This document shows, one piece after another, positions 21,164 to 31,495 of a stretch of DNA of 64,000 bases. The stretch's first letter is position 1; every line of letters starts with the position of its first letter. A model generated the notes under the pieces. That model saw only the letters and a list, made by a program, of their open reading frames with translations, was not told the origin of the DNA and did no database searches. Origin of the DNA: Citrobacter freundii (GTDB lineage: Bacteria; Pseudomonadota; Gammaproteobacteria; Enterobacterales; Enterobacteriaceae); contig NZ_CP099222.1 in assembly GCF_029717145.1 (NCBI RefSeq), positions 682,001-746,000 of the forward strand. Reading direction: 5' to 3'. A program made the position numbers and the translations under genes.

Positions 21164-21351
21164 TCCGAAAGGGGTATTATCTTGCTTTAATTAATTACAC
21201 TATTGACCTACACCTTCGTTTTGTTGCCCTGCCGAAGTATTATAACGCACATAACCATATAAAAAGTGTGGTAATGGCGCGCCGATCGCAATAAGCAACA
21301 TGCGAATGGTGCAAAATAAAAGCCAGGTCTTCGCAACGGAATAACAATAAA

Positions 21352-22470
21352 ATGACTGGAGATAACTCTCTCATCAATTCGAACGGCATCAATCGCCGTG
21401 ATTTCATGAAGCTTTGTGCAGCATTGGCCGCTACCATGGGGCTGAGTAGCAAAGCCGCCGCAGAAATGGCGGAATCAGTATCCCGCCCTCAGCGCCCGCC
21501 GGTTATCTGGATAGGTGCTCAGGAGTGTACGGGCTGTACTGAATCGCTACTTCGTGCGACACACCCTACCGTGGAAAACCTCGTCCTGGAGACGATCTCT
21601 CTGGAATACCATGAGGTGCTTTCCGCCGCCTTCGGCCACCAGGTCGAAGAGAACAAACATAACGCTCTGGAGAAGTACAAAGGGCAGTATGTTCTGGTCG
21701 TAGATGGTTCTATCCCACTGAAAGATAACGGTGTTTACTGCATGGTTGCCGGTGAGCCTATTGTGGATCATATCCGCAAGGCGGCCGAAGGCGCTGCGGC
21801 GATCATTGCTATCGGCTCATGTGCCGCATGGGGTGGTGTTGCTGCCGCAGGCGTTAACCCAACGGGGGCAGTTGGCTTGCAGGAAGTCCTGCCAGGCAAA
21901 ACCATCATCAATATCCCAGGCTGTCCGCCGAACCCGCATAACTTCCTCGCAACGGTCGCACACATCATCACCTACGGTAAGCCACCGAAGCTGGATGCGA
22001 AAAACCGTCCAACGTTTGCCTACGGTCGTCTGATCCACGAACACTGCGAGCGTCGTCCGCACTTTGATGCGGGTCGTTTTGCTAAAGAGTTCGGCGATGA
22101 AGGCCATCGTGAAGGCTGGTGCCTCTACCATCTGGGCTGTAAAGGGCCAGAAACCTACGGCAACTGCTCAACGTTACAGTTCTGTGATGTTGGCGGCGTG
22201 TGGCCAGTGGCGATCGGTCACCCTTGCTACGGCTGTAACGAAGAAGGCGTCGGTTTCCATAAAGGCATTCACCAACTCGCTTCTGTGGAAAACCAAACTC
22301 CGCGTTCAGAGAAGCCGGATGTCAACCTGAAAGAAGGTGGCAACATTTCTGCTGGGGCTATTGGGCTGCTGGGTGGCGTAGTAGGACTGGTGGCCGGCGT
22401 CAGCGTGATGGCGGTACGTGAACTGGGACGTCAGCAAAAGAAAGATAACGCTGACTCACGGGGAGAATAA
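21352..22470 (+). CDS. hybO: Hydrogenase-2 small subunit
   Basis: The 372-residue [NiFe]-hydrogenase small subunit has a Tat signal ([18 protein letters not shown]) that exports it together with HybC. Cysteine clusters for three Fe-S centres include [23 protein letters not shown] and [12 protein letters not shown]-terminal TM anchor is present (about residues 328-350, [21 protein letters not shown]). It is the first gene of hybOABCDEFG, with 188 bases to yghW holding the promoter, which I could not delimit. Confidence 0.98.
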   Translation: MTGDNSLINSNGINRRDFMKLCAALAATMGLSSKAAAEMAESVSRPQRPPVIWIGAQECTGCTESLLRATHPTVENLVLETISLEYHEVLSAAFGHQVEENKHNALEKYKGQYVLVVDGSIPLKDNGVYCMVAGEPIVDHIRKAAEGAAAIIAIGSCAAWGGVAAAGVNPTGAVGLQEVLPGKTIINIPGCPPNPHNFLATVAHIITYGKPPKLDAKNRPTFAYGRLIHEHCERRPHFDAGRFAKEFGDEGHREGWCLYHLGCKGPETYGNCSTLQFCDVGGVWPVAIGHPCYGCNEEGVGFHKGIHQLASVENQTPRSEKPDVNLKEGGNISAGAIGLLGGVVGLVAGVSVMAVRELGRQQKKDNADSRGE

Positions 22471-22472
22471 CC

Positions 22473-23459
22473 GTGAACAGACGTAACTTTATTAAAGCAG
22501 CTTCTGGCGGAGCATTGCTGTTGGGCGCTGCGCCGTCCGTCAGCCATGCGGCTGCAGAAAACCGTCCGCCGATCCCGGGTTCCCTTGGGATGCTGTATGA
22601 CTCGACGCTGTGTGTCGGCTGTCAGGCCTGTGTCACCAAGTGTCAGGACATCAACTTCCCAGCGCGCAACCCTGAGGGGGAGCAAACCTGGTCGAACAAC
22701 GACAAACTGTCACCGTACACCAATAACATCATTCAGGTGTGGCGTAGTGGAACAGGCGTTAACAAAGACCAGGAGCAGAACGGCTACGCGTACATCAAGA
22801 AACAGTGTATGCACTGCGTCGATCCGAACTGCGTTTCTGTTTGTCCGGTCTCCGCGCTGAAAAAAGATCCGAAAACCGGCATCGTCCACTATGACAAAGA
22901 TGTCTGTACCGGTTGCCGTTACTGCATGGTCGCTTGCCCGTACAACGTGCCTAAATACGACTACAACAACCCGTTTGGTGCACTCCATAAGTGCGAGCTG
23001 TGTAACCAGAAAGGTGTAGAGCGCCTGGATAAAGGTGGTTTACCGGGCTGTGTTGAAGTGTGTCCTGCCGGTGCGGTGATATTTGGTACGCGCGAAGAGC
23101 TGATGGCTGAGGCGAAAAAACGACTGGCGCTGAAGCCTGGCAGCGAATACCACTATCCGCGTCAGACGGTGAAAGACAGCGATACCTATCTGCACACGGT
23201 GCCGAAATATTACCCGCACCTGTACGGCGAGAAAGAAGGCGGCGGTACGCAGGTATTGGTACTGACGGGCGTTCCTTATGAAAATCTGGATCTCCCACAG
23301 CTGGCTGATCTGTCAACCGGTGCGCGTTCTGAGCATGTTCAACATTCCCTGTATAAGGGCATGATTTTACCCCTGGCAGCGCTGGCGGGCATAACCGTGC
23401 TGGTTCGTCGTAATATGAAAAACGACCATCACGATGGAGGAGACGATCATGAGTCATGA
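22473..23459 (+). CDS. hybA: Hydrogenase-2 ferredoxin-type subunit HybA
   Basis: The 328-residue periplasmic 4x[4Fe-4S] protein starts at GTG with a Tat signal ([17 protein letters not shown]). Cys motifs are [35 protein letters not shown] and CELC...CVEVC. A C-terminal hydrophobic segment ([19 protein letters not shown]) anchors it. It passes electrons from HybOC to HybB and the quinone pool. It begins two bases after the hybO stop. Confidence 0.98.
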   Translation: MNRRNFIKAASGGALLLGAAPSVSHAAAENRPPIPGSLGMLYDSTLCVGCQACVTKCQDINFPARNPEGEQTWSNNDKLSPYTNNIIQVWRSGTGVNKDQEQNGYAYIKKQCMHCVDPNCVSVCPVSALKKDPKTGIVHYDKDVCTGCRYCMVACPYNVPKYDYNNPFGALHKCELCNQKGVERLDKGGLPGCVEVCPAGAVIFGTREELMAEAKKRLALKPGSEYHYPRQTVKDSDTYLHTVPKYYPHLYGEKEGGGTQVLVLTGVPYENLDLPQLADLSTGARSEHVQHSLYKGMILPLAALAGITVLVRRNMKNDHHDGGDDHES

Positions 23460-24627
23460 TCCTAAACCGCTGGGCGGAAGAATAATCAGCAAGCCGGTCA
23501 TTATTTTTGGGCCGTTAATCGTCCTGTGTATGCTCCTGATCGTAAAACGTCTGGTCTTCGGGTTGGGCTCAGTCTCCGATCTGAACGGTGGATTCCCGTG
23601 GGGTGTATGGATCGCGTTTGACCTGTTGATCGGCACCGGTTTTGCCTGTGGCGGTTGGGCACTGGCATGGGCGGTCTATGTTTTCAACAAAGGGGAATAT
23701 CACCCGCTGGTGCGCCCAGCCTTGTTGGCGAGCCTGTTTGGTTATTCTCTGGGTGGCCTGTCGATCACCATCGACGTCGGTCGTTACTGGAACCTGCCGT
23801 ACTTCTACATTCCGGGCCACTTTAACGTGAACTCGGTGCTGTTCGAAACGGCAGTCTGTATGACCATTTATATCGGCATCATGGCGCTGGAATTTGCGCC
23901 GGCCTTGTTTGAACGCCTGGGGTGGAAAGTTTCGCTCAAGCGTCTGAACAAAGTGATGTTCTTTATTATCGCCCTCGGCGCACTGCTGCCGACAATGCAC
24001 CAGTCTTCAATGGGTTCATTGATGATTTCTGCCGGTAATAAGGTGCATCCACTGTGGCAAGCCTATGAAATGCTGCCGCTATTCTCGGTGCTTACCGCCT
24101 TTATAATGGGCTTCTCGATCGTCATCTTTGAAGGTTCGCTGGTACAAAGCGGCCTGAAAGGTAATGGGCCGGACGAGAAGAGTTTGTTCATCAAACTGAC
24201 GAATACGATTAGCGTCCTGCTGGCGATCTTCGTAGTTCTACGCTTTGGTGAACTGATCTATCGGGACAAGTTGTCGTATGCGTTTGCAGGCGATTTCTAC
24301 TCAGCCATGTTCTGGCTTGAGGTTGTGCTGATGGTCTTCCCGCTGGTGGTACTGCGTATCGCGAAACTGCGAAATGACTCGCGCATGCTGTACCTGTCTG
24401 CGCTGAGCGCATTGCTGGGTTGTGCAACATGGCGTCTGTCCTATTCGCTGGTGGCGTTCAATCCTGGTGGTGGCTACCACTACTTCCCGACCTGGGAAGA
24501 ACTGTTGATTTCTATTGGTTTTGTGGCTATTGAGATTTGTGCATACATCGTACTCATTCGTCTACTGCCGATACTTCCTCCTTTAAAACAAAACGATCAA
24601 AATCGTCATGAGGCGAGCAAAGCATGA
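23449..24627 (+). CDS. hybB: Hydrogenase-2 membrane subunit HybB (NrfD-like)
   Basis: The 392-residue NrfD/PsrC-type integral membrane protein has about ten hydrophobic helices. It connects hydrogenase-2 to menaquinone/ubiquinone. ATG 23449 ([10 protein letters not shown]) overlaps the end of hybA by 11 bases and reproduces the E. coli length; a longer frame from 23434 is unlikely. Confidence 0.97.
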   Translation: MSHDPKPLGGRIISKPVIIFGPLIVLCMLLIVKRLVFGLGSVSDLNGGFPWGVWIAFDLLIGTGFACGGWALAWAVYVFNKGEYHPLVRPALLASLFGYSLGGLSITIDVGRYWNLPYFYIPGHFNVNSVLFETAVCMTIYIGIMALEFAPALFERLGWKVSLKRLNKVMFFIIALGALLPTMHQSSMGSLMISAGNKVHPLWQAYEMLPLFSVLTAFIMGFSIVIFEGSLVQSGLKGNGPDEKSLFIKLTNTISVLLAIFVVLRFGELIYRDKLSYAFAGDFYSAMFWLEVVLMVFPLVVLRIAKLRNDSRMLYLSALSALLGCATWRLSYSLVAFNPGGGYHYFPTWEELLISIGFVAIEICAYIVLIRLLPILPPLKQNDQNRHEASKA

Positions 24628-26327
24628 GCCAGAGAATTACTATTGATCCGGTAACCCGTATTGAAGGCCATTTACGCATCGACTGCGAAATCGAAAATGG
24701 CGTGGTATCAAAAGCATGGGCGTCCGGTACCATGTGGCGCGGCATGGAAGAGATCGTGAAGAATCGCGATCCGCGTGATGCGTGGATGATTGTGCAGCGT
24801 ATTTGTGGTGTGTGTACCACCACGCACGCTATCTCTTCCGTGCGCGCTGCTGAAAGCGCACTGAACATTGATGTTCCCGTGAACGCGCAGTACATCCGTA
24901 ACATCATTCTGGCAGCGCACACCACGCATGACCATATCGTGCACTTCTATCAGTTGTCTGCGCTGGACTGGGTGGATATCACCTCCGCACTGAAAGCCGA
25001 TCCAGCAAAAGCCTCGGCGATGCTGAACGGCGTGTCGACCTGGCACCTGAACAGCGCGGAAGAGTTCACTAAGGTTCAGAACAAGATCAAGGACCTGGTT
25101 GCCAGCGGTCAGTTAGGTATTTTTGCCAACGGCTGCTGGGGTCACCCGGCAATGAAACTGCCACCGGAAGTGAACCTGATTGCAGTTGCACACTACCTGC
25201 AGGCGCTGGAATGCCAGCGTGATGCCAACCGCGTCGTGGCGCTGCTGGGCGGTAAAACACCGCACATCCAGAACCTGGCGGTCGGTGGGGTGGCGAACCC
25301 AATCAACCTCGACGGTCTTGGCGTGCTGAACCTTGAACGCCTGATGTACATCAAGTCCTTCATTGATAAGCTGAGCGACTTTGTTGAGCAGGTGTACAAA
25401 GTGGATACCGCGGTTATTGCCGCATTCTATCCGGAGTGGCTGGAACGCGGCCAGGGTGCGGTAAACTACCTGAGCGCGCCGGAATTCCCGACTGACGGCA
25501 AAAACGGCAGCTTCCTGTTCCCAGGTGGTTACATTACCGATGCAGACCTGTCGACCTATCGTCCGATCACCTCTCATTCTGATGAATACCTGATCAAAGG
25601 GATTCAGGAGAGTGCGAAACATGCGTGGTACAAAGACGAAGCGCCGCAGGCGCCGTGGGAAGGAACAACGGTTCCGGATTACACCGGCTGGTCTGACGAT
25701 GGCAAATACTCCTGGGTTAAAGCGCCAACCTTCTACGGCAAAACGGTGGAAGTGGGCCCGCTGGCTAACATGCTGTGTAAACTGGCGGCAAAACGCGAGT
25801 CTACCCATGCCAAGCTGAATGAGATCATTGCGATTTACACCAAGCTGACCGGTAAAACCATCGAAGTGGCACAGCTGCATTCGACGCTGGGTCGTATCAT
25901 TGGTCGTACCGTTCACTGCTGTGAACTGCAGAACGTTCTGCAAAATCAGTATAACGCGCTGATCGTAAACATCGGCAAAGGCGACCACACCACCTTCGTG
26001 AAACCGAATATCCCGGCCACTGGCGAGTTCAAAGGTGTCGGCTTCCTCGAAGCACCACGCGGTATGCTTTCTCACTGGATGGTGATTAAAGACGGCATTA
26101 TCAGCAACTATCAGGCGGTTGTACCTTCAACCTGGAACTCTGGCCCGCGTAACTTTAATGACGAAGTGGGACCGTATGAGCGTTCACTGGTAGGCACGCC
26201 GATCGCCGATCCGAACAAACCGCTGGAAGTGGTGCGTACTATTCACTCCTTCGACCCTTGTATGTCATGTGCGGTGCATGTGGTGGACGTTGACGGGAAC
26301 GAAGTCGTCTCAGTTAAGGTTCTGTAA
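24624..26327 (+). CDS. hybC: Hydrogenase-2 large (NiFe catalytic) subunit
   Basis: The 567-residue protein has both NiFe-binding motifs: RICGVCTTTH near the N-terminus and DPCMSCAVH at the C-terminus. The 15 residues after that His (VVDVDGNEVVSVKVL) are the peptide removed by HybD after nickel insertion. It oxidises H2 in the periplasm after co-export with HybO. It overlaps hybB by four bases (ATGA). Confidence 0.98.
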   Translation: MSQRITIDPVTRIEGHLRIDCEIENGVVSKAWASGTMWRGMEEIVKNRDPRDAWMIVQRICGVCTTTHAISSVRAAESALNIDVPVNAQYIRNIILAAHTTHDHIVHFYQLSALDWVDITSALKADPAKASAMLNGVSTWHLNSAEEFTKVQNKIKDLVASGQLGIFANGCWGHPAMKLPPEVNLIAVAHYLQALECQRDANRVVALLGGKTPHIQNLAVGGVANPINLDGLGVLNLERLMYIKSFIDKLSDFVEQVYKVDTAVIAAFYPEWLERGQGAVNYLSAPEFPTDGKNGSFLFPGGYITDADLSTYRPITSHSDEYLIKGIQESAKHAWYKDEAPQAPWEGTTVPDYTGWSDDGKYSWVKAPTFYGKTVEVGPLANMLCKLAAKRESTHAKLNEIIAIYTKLTGKTIEVAQLHSTLGRIIGRTVHCCELQNVLQNQYNALIVNIGKGDHTTFVKPNIPATGEFKGVGFLEAPRGMLSHWMVIKDGIISNYQAVVPSTWNSGPRNFNDEVGPYERSLVGTPIADPNKPLEVVRTIHSFDPCMSCAVHVVDVDGNEVVSVKVL

Positions 26328-26821
26328 TGCGGATATTAGTCTTAGGGGTCGGCAATATTTTGCTGACTGACGAAGCCATCGGGGTACGTATCGTTGAGGC
26401 ATTAGAGCAACGGTACATCCTGCCTGATTTCGTTGACGTTCTGGATGGCGGTACAGCGGGGATGGAGCTGCTCGGCGATATGGCGGACAGAGATCATCTG
26501 ATCATTGCTGACGCCATTGTGTCGAGAAAAAGCACGCCGGGAACCATGATGGTCCTGCGGGATGAAGAGATCCCGGCGCTGTTTACCAATAAAATCTCGC
26601 CGCACCAGCTTGGCCTGGCCGACGTGTTGTCGGCCCTGCGTTTTACCGGCGAGTTTCCGAAGAAGCTGACTCTGGTCGGCGTTATTCCGGAATCGCTGGA
26701 GCCGCATATCGGGCTAACGCCGACGGTTGAAGCCATGATTGAACCTGTGCTTGAGCAGGTTCTCGCCGCGCTGCGCGAATCGGGTGTGGAAGCCATCCCT
26801 CGGGAGGCGGCCCATGTCTGA
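26327..26821 (+). CDS. hybD: Hydrogenase-2 maturation endopeptidase
   Basis: The 164-residue M52 peptidase has the nickel-sensing residues Glu16 (TDEAIG), Asp in IIADAIV and His in ISPHQLG. It clips the C-terminal peptide of HybC after nickel loading. Length equals E. coli HybD. It overlaps hybC by one base (TAATG). Confidence 0.97.
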   Translation: MRILVLGVGNILLTDEAIGVRIVEALEQRYILPDFVDVLDGGTAGMELLGDMADRDHLIIADAIVSRKSTPGTMMVLRDEEIPALFTNKISPHQLGLADVLSALRFTGEFPKKLTLVGVIPESLEPHIGLTPTVEAMIEPVLEQVLAALRESGVEAIPREAAHV

Positions 26822-27302
26822 AGAGTTTTTAGGCTTTCAGACAGCCCCAAAAGCGCAGATTCAGGCCGCGTTTGAAGAGGTAGCCCGCCGTTCGATGCAC
26901 GATCTCTCGTTCCTGCATCCGAATATGCCGGTGTATGTCTCTGATTTTACGCTGTTTGAAGGCCAGTGGACGGGGTGTGTGATCACGCCCTGGATGCTGA
27001 GCGCGCTGATTTTTCCTGGGCCAGATCAGATCTGGCCCCTGCGAAAAGTCAGCGAGAAAATGGGGCTGCGTTTACCGTATGGTGAGATGACATTTACCGT
27101 AGGCGAGCTAGATGGAGTATCGCAATACCTGTCCTGTTCGTTAATGTCGCCGCTTTCGCACAGCATGTCGGCACAAGAGGGTGTCCGCCTGACTGACGAT
27201 TGCGCAAAAATGTTGTTATCGCTGCCGGTGACCGATCCGAACGCACCGCAACTTGGTCGTCGCGCGTTGCTGTTGGGCCGTCGGAGCTGTGAAAATGCAT
27301 GA
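26814..27302 (+). CDS. hybE: Hydrogenase-2 assembly chaperone HybE
   Basis: The 162-residue HybE/HupJ family chaperone coordinates assembly and Tat export of the hydrogenase-2 precursor. ATG 26814 (MSEEFLGFQTAPK) overlaps hybD by eight bases and gives the E. coli length. The longer frame from 26739 is inside hybD and was not used. Confidence 0.95.
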   Translation: MSEEFLGFQTAPKAQIQAAFEEVARRSMHDLSFLHPNMPVYVSDFTLFEGQWTGCVITPWMLSALIFPGPDQIWPLRKVSEKMGLRLPYGEMTFTVGELDGVSQYLSCSLMSPLSHSMSAQEGVRLTDDCAKMLLSLPVTDPNAPQLGRRALLLGRRSCENA

Positions 27303-27636
27303 GTTGTCGCTTTGCCAGAGCGCCGTTGAGATTATTCAGCAGCAGGCAGAGCAGCACGATGTTAAACGTGTTACCGGCGTTTGGCTGGAAATTGGCGCGC
27401 TCTCCTGCGTTGAGGAGAGCGCCGTTCGTTTCAGTTTTGACATCGTCTGTCAGGGCACGGTCGCGCAGGGATGTGCATTGCACATTGAATACAAACCCGC
27501 TCAGGCCTGGTGCTGGGATTGCAGTCAGGTTGTGGAAATTACCCAGCATGATGCGCAATGTCCACGTTGTCAGGGCGATCGTTTGCGGGTTGAAAGCGGC
27601 GATTCACTGAAAGTGAAAAGTATTGAAGTCGAATAG
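27295..27636 (+). CDS. hybF: Hydrogenase nickel-incorporation protein HybF (HypA-like)
   Basis: The 113-residue HypA/HybF protein starts with MHELSLCQS (His2 nickel ligand). It carries the zinc site CWDC ... CPRC near residues 73-92. It delivers nickel with HypB to the large subunit. It overlaps hybE by eight bases. Confidence 0.97.
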   Translation: MHELSLCQSAVEIIQQQAEQHDVKRVTGVWLEIGALSCVEESAVRFSFDIVCQGTVAQGCALHIEYKPAQAWCWDCSQVVEITQHDAQCPRCQGDRLRVESGDSLKVKSIEVE

Positions 27637-27666
27637 CCCATAGGTTGCTATGGGACGGAGTCAGAT

Positions 27667-27915
27667 ATGTGTATTGGAGTCCCGGGTCAGGTTCTGACCG
27701 TCGGTGAAGATATTCACCAGCTTGCGCAGGTTGAAGTTTGCGGTATCAAGCGCGATGTCAACATTGCCCTGATTTGTGAAGGCGATCCGGCTGAGCTGGT
27801 CGGGCAATGGGTACTGGTGCACGTAGGATTCGCTATGAGCATCATCGATGAAGATGAAGCCAAAGCCACGTTAGATGCGTTACGCCGCATGGATTACGAC
27901 GTCACCAGCGCGTGA
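27667..27915 (+). CDS. hybG: Hydrogenase-2 accessory chaperone HybG (HypC-like)
   Basis: The 82-residue HypC family protein starts [10 protein letters not shown]; the N-terminal Cys2 binds the large-subunit precursor and delivers the Fe(CN)2CO unit with HypD. It is the last gene of the hyb operon and is followed by a REP-like hairpin. Confidence 0.97.
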   Translation: MCIGVPGQVLTVGEDIHQLAQVEVCGIKRDVNIALICEGDPAELVGQWVLVHVGFAMSIIDEDEAKATLDALRRMDYDVTSA

Positions 27916-27922
27916 CGACTTC

Positions 27923-27962
27923 GCTTATCAGGCCTACGCCTTATATGTAGGCCGGATAAGGC
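27923..27962. repeat. REP-like hairpin after hybG
   Basis: GCTTATC-A-GGCCTAC ... GTAGGCC-GGATAAG(GC) folds into a long interrupted stem of the REP type. It lies between convergent hybG and yghU and may end or stabilise both transcripts. Confidence 0.65.
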
Positions 27963-27970
27963 ATCTTGCG

Positions 27971-28837
27971 TTAGCCTTGGCGTTTGTCTTCGGTATTGGT
28001 ATCGAAGTCACTGGCGTCATGGCGTTCATGAAGCTGTTCATTCAGCGGCCCGTTAGTGCGGTTCACAATCCGTCCACGCTTAACCGCCGGACGCGCTGCA
28101 ACCTCTTTGGCCCAACGTTGAACGTGTTTGTAGCTCCCCGCATCAAGGAATTCTGCCGCGTCATAGACGTTGCCCAGCACCACATTGCCAAACCACGGCC
28201 AAATGGCCATATCGGCAATGGTATATTCATCCCCCGCCACAAACTGATGCTGTGCCAGTTGCTTATCCAGAACGTCGAGTAAACGCTTGGCTTCCATAGT
28301 GAAGCGATTGATCGCGTACTCAATTTTTACCGGCGCATAGTTGTAGAAGTGGCCGAAACCGCCGCCGAGGAAGGGCGCTGCGCCCTGTAACCAGAATAGC
28401 CAGTTCAGTGTTTCAGTGCGTTTTGGCAAATCCTGAGGCAGGAAATAACCATATTTCTCCGCCAGATAAAGCAGGATAGCGCCAGACTCAAACACGCGTA
28501 CCGGTGGGTTTTGCGAATGGTCGCGCAGTGCCGGGATCTTCGAGTTTGGGTTCACCTCAACAAAGCCGCTGGAAAACTGGTCACCATCGCCAATACGGAT
28601 GATCCAGGCATCATATTCCGCGCCGGTCACGCCCTGCGCCAGTAGCTCTTCCAGCATAATCGTCACTTTCTGACCGTTTGGCGTACCCAGCGAATAGAGC
28701 TGCAGCGGATGCTTGCCGACCGGTAGCGTTTTCTCGTGGGTGGCACCGGAAACCGGACGGTTGATGTTGGCGAATGCACCGCCATTGGATTTATCCCACG
28801 TCCAGACTTTCGCGGGCTGATAAGTATTGTCTGACAT
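27971..28837 (-). CDS. yghU: Glutathione transferase-like disulfide-bond reductase YghU
   Basis: The 288-residue Nu-class GST has a thioredoxin-like N-domain (KVTIMLEELL, SNSK-type NPNSKIPAL, ESGAILLYLAEKYG) and a helical C-domain (YTIADMAIWPW). It reduces disulfides using two bound glutathiones in E. coli. Length equals E. coli YghU (288). It is convergent with hybG. Confidence 0.95.
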   Translation of the reverse strand: MSDNTYQPAKVWTWDKSNGGAFANINRPVSGATHEKTLPVGKHPLQLYSLGTPNGQKVTIMLEELLAQGVTGAEYDAWIIRIGDGDQFSSGFVEVNPNSKIPALRDHSQNPPVRVFESGAILLYLAEKYGYFLPQDLPKRTETLNWLFWLQGAAPFLGGGFGHFYNYAPVKIEYAINRFTMEAKRLLDVLDKQLAQHQFVAGDEYTIADMAIWPWFGNVVLGNVYDAAEFLDAGSYKHVQRWAKEVAARPAVKRGRIVNRTNGPLNEQLHERHDASDFDTNTEDKRQG

Positions 28838-29054
28838 AGTGACCTGCCTTCTGAGTGGTTGTGTTGAAGCAGTGTAGCAGTTAGGGAAAACTCAATTTAA
28901 CAGATTGGGACTTTATGTCGTGTTGTGCTGAAAGGGGAAGATAAATCTAACCCGTTCATTGTACGCAGACCGTACTCCATGAAGAGGAAATCAATGTTGG
29001 ACGGAAATTGCTACCGTACTACCCTCAATAATTGGCGGTGAAAAAGCAGTAACA

Positions 29055-31343
29055 ATGAAAAATGGTGTTCCAGGAGTAAGCGGTTATCAGGGCCCGGCGG
29101 GTGGGTGGGGCGCGGTAAAAGCCGTCACTGCTTCGGTGTTTTCGCAAAAGGCCGTCGCGCGCGACATTATCGCGATGTTCAAAATGAACCAAGTGAAAGG
29201 GTTCGATTGCCCGGGGTGTGCGTGGCCCGATCCGAGCCATCGTGCGCCGATGGAACTGTGCGAAAACGGCGTAAAAGCAGTGTCCTGGGAAACCACCAGT
29301 AAGAAAGCCTCACCTGCATTTTTCAGCCGCCACCCGGTATCGGCACTCTGGCAGTACAGTGATTATGCGCTGGAAAATATAGGCCGTTTGACGCACCCGA
29401 TGAAATACGATGCCGTGACGGATACCTGGCAGGCCGTGGCGTGGGACATTGCGTTTCAGGAAATCGGCGAGCGACTGCGCAGCTATGACTCTGCACAGCA
29501 GGTTGAGTTTTACACCTCCGGTAGAACCTCAAATGAGGCGGCGTTCCTGTATCAACTGTTTGCCCGCGAATACGGCAGCAGCAACTTCCCGGACTGTTCA
29601 AACATGTGTCATGGCCCAACCAGTGCCGGGCTGACGCGGGCCATTGGTCTTGGGAAAGGGACCGTGGAGCTTGATGATTTTGAACAGTGTGAGCTGGTGA
29701 TTTGCATCGGACATAATCCTGGCACCAACCATCCGCGCATGCTGACCACGTTACGCGACGTTGCCAAACGCGGGGCTAAAATTATCTCAATTAACCCGCT
29801 TACCGAGCGCGGACTTGAGCGCTTTAGCTTCCCACAAAGCCCGAAAGAGATGTTCACCGGCCAGACGACAGCACTTAGCAGCGATTACTACCAGGTCAAA
29901 ATGGGCGGTGATGCCTCGCTGCTCAAAGGCATCATGAAGGCGTTGATCGAAATGGATGAAGCGCGGATCTTGCTGGGTCAGCAACCGACGCTCGATCATG
30001 CGTTTATCGACGAACATACCGCGGGTTATTCGGCGTTGTATGACGATTTACGCCAATGTTGCTGGGCTGAACTGGAGCAGGACTCTGGCCTGACGCGCAG
30101 CCAGATGGAAGATCTGGCACACAGCTATAACAAATCTCGCGCGACGATCATTTGTTATGGACTGGGTATCACCCAGCATAAAAACGGTACCGAGAACGTC
30201 CAGCAACTGGTGAATCTGCTGTTGTTGAAAGGCAATATGGGCAAACCGGGGGCGGGGATCTGCCCACTGCGCGGGCATTCCAACGTGCAGGGCGACCGTT
30301 CCGTAGGGATTAACGAGGCGGCATCAGAAGACTTCCTGCAGCGCCTGGAAGCGCATTTTTCTATCAACGTTTCGCGTCAGCATGGTCGCTCCAGCGTGGA
30401 AAGTATTCGGGCGATAGAGCGTGGTGAGGCGAAGGCATTGATTTGCATGGGCGGGAATCTGGCGGTGGCGATGCCTCAGCCGCAGCGTACCTTCGAGGCG
30501 ATGAAAAAGCTGGATATGCAGGTTCACATTGCGACCAAGCTCAATCGTTCGCATTTGCTGCTGGCAAAACACAACTATCTGCTACCCGCGCTGGGCAGAA
30601 CCGAACGCGATATGCAGGCAACGGGTATTCAGTCAGTAACCGTCGAGGATTCTATGTCGATGGTCCACGCTTCCTGCGGTGCGCTAAAACCGGCCTCTCA
30701 ATGGCTAAAATCGGAACCGGCGATTGTGGCGGGGCTGGCTCGCGCCACGCTTCCCCACTCGCCGGTAAACTGGGAAGCGCTGACCGGGAACTATGCGTTG
30801 ATTCGCGACGCCATCGAGGCCGTTATTCCGGCGTTTCGCGATTATAACGCGCGTATTGCCGAGCCCGGTGGATTTCGTATGGATACGCCGGCTTCGCGGC
30901 GTGAATGGCACACCGCAAACGGTAAAGCTAATTTTGTCGTCAGTCGTCAGCGTGCAGTCGAGCGGGAAAACCAGCCTGCTGAGGCGCTGGTGCTGGCCAC
31001 ACTGCGTAGCCACGATCAGTACAACACTACTATTTATGGCATGAACGATCGCTATCGTGGCATTAGCGGGCGACGTGATGTGGTGTTTTTAAGCGCCGTG
31101 GAAGCAACGGCCCGCGGGCTGAATCAGGGCGATGTCGTTAACGTCCAAGCGTTGGATGACCACGGTAAGCCTTGCGTGGATCGTATGATGCACGGGCTAA
31201 CGGTCGTCATTTACGATATGGCGGCGGGTTCGATCGGCGCGTATCTGCCGGAAGCGAATGTGCTGCTGTCGCTCGATGCGGTCGATACTGAAAGTCTGAC
31301 CCCGGCGTATAAAAGCGTGCCGGTTATCCTCAGTAAAGCGTAG
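29055..31343 (+). CDS. FdhF/YdeP-family molybdopterin oxidoreductase
   Basis: The 762-residue bis-MGD oxidoreductase resembles E. coli YdeP: starts GYQGPAGGWGAVK, then GFDCPGCAWPDP, EFYTSGRTSNEAAFLYQLFA, DCSNMCHGPTSAGL, GHNPGTNHPRMLT, KPGAGICPLRGHSNVQGDR. By alignment with FdhF, Cys in NMCHGP takes the place of selenocysteine 140 as the Mo ligand. Only three Cys (CPGC and a later LCENG) are present where FdhF has four for its N-terminal Fe-S cluster, as in YdeP. Substrate is unknown; YdeP is linked to acid resistance. No twin-arginine signal, so cytoplasmic. It is a lone gene between yghU and gss. Confidence 0.9.
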   Translation: MKNGVPGVSGYQGPAGGWGAVKAVTASVFSQKAVARDIIAMFKMNQVKGFDCPGCAWPDPSHRAPMELCENGVKAVSWETTSKKASPAFFSRHPVSALWQYSDYALENIGRLTHPMKYDAVTDTWQAVAWDIAFQEIGERLRSYDSAQQVEFYTSGRTSNEAAFLYQLFAREYGSSNFPDCSNMCHGPTSAGLTRAIGLGKGTVELDDFEQCELVICIGHNPGTNHPRMLTTLRDVAKRGAKIISINPLTERGLERFSFPQSPKEMFTGQTTALSSDYYQVKMGGDASLLKGIMKALIEMDEARILLGQQPTLDHAFIDEHTAGYSALYDDLRQCCWAELEQDSGLTRSQMEDLAHSYNKSRATIICYGLGITQHKNGTENVQQLVNLLLLKGNMGKPGAGICPLRGHSNVQGDRSVGINEAASEDFLQRLEAHFSINVSRQHGRSSVESIRAIERGEAKALICMGGNLAVAMPQPQRTFEAMKKLDMQVHIATKLNRSHLLLAKHNYLLPALGRTERDMQATGIQSVTVEDSMSMVHASCGALKPASQWLKSEPAIVAGLARATLPHSPVNWEALTGNYALIRDAIEAVIPAFRDYNARIAEPGGFRMDTPASRREWHTANGKANFVVSRQRAVERENQPAEALVLATLRSHDQYNTTIYGMNDRYRGISGRRDVVFLSAVEATARGLNQGDVVNVQALDDHGKPCVDRMMHGLTVVIYDMAAGSIGAYLPEANVLLSLDAVDTESLTPAYKSVPVILSKA

Positions 31344-31495
31344 CTCCTGCTACGAATTTTTCGCCTCTGAGCGCCAGCCGCTGCGTTGAGGTGTATGATA
31401 AGTCAACCTCTGTCCGGTTAGTGTCGCAGAGCAGGCAATCAGAGCGAAAAATTCACGCCACCCTGCTCAGGCTGTATTGTTTTGAGGTAAGGTGC

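Noticed and set aside
25113..26075. 320-codon minus-strand frame inside hybC
   Set aside because: It is the antisense shadow of the hydrogenase large subunit, with no ribosome site and no family resemblance.
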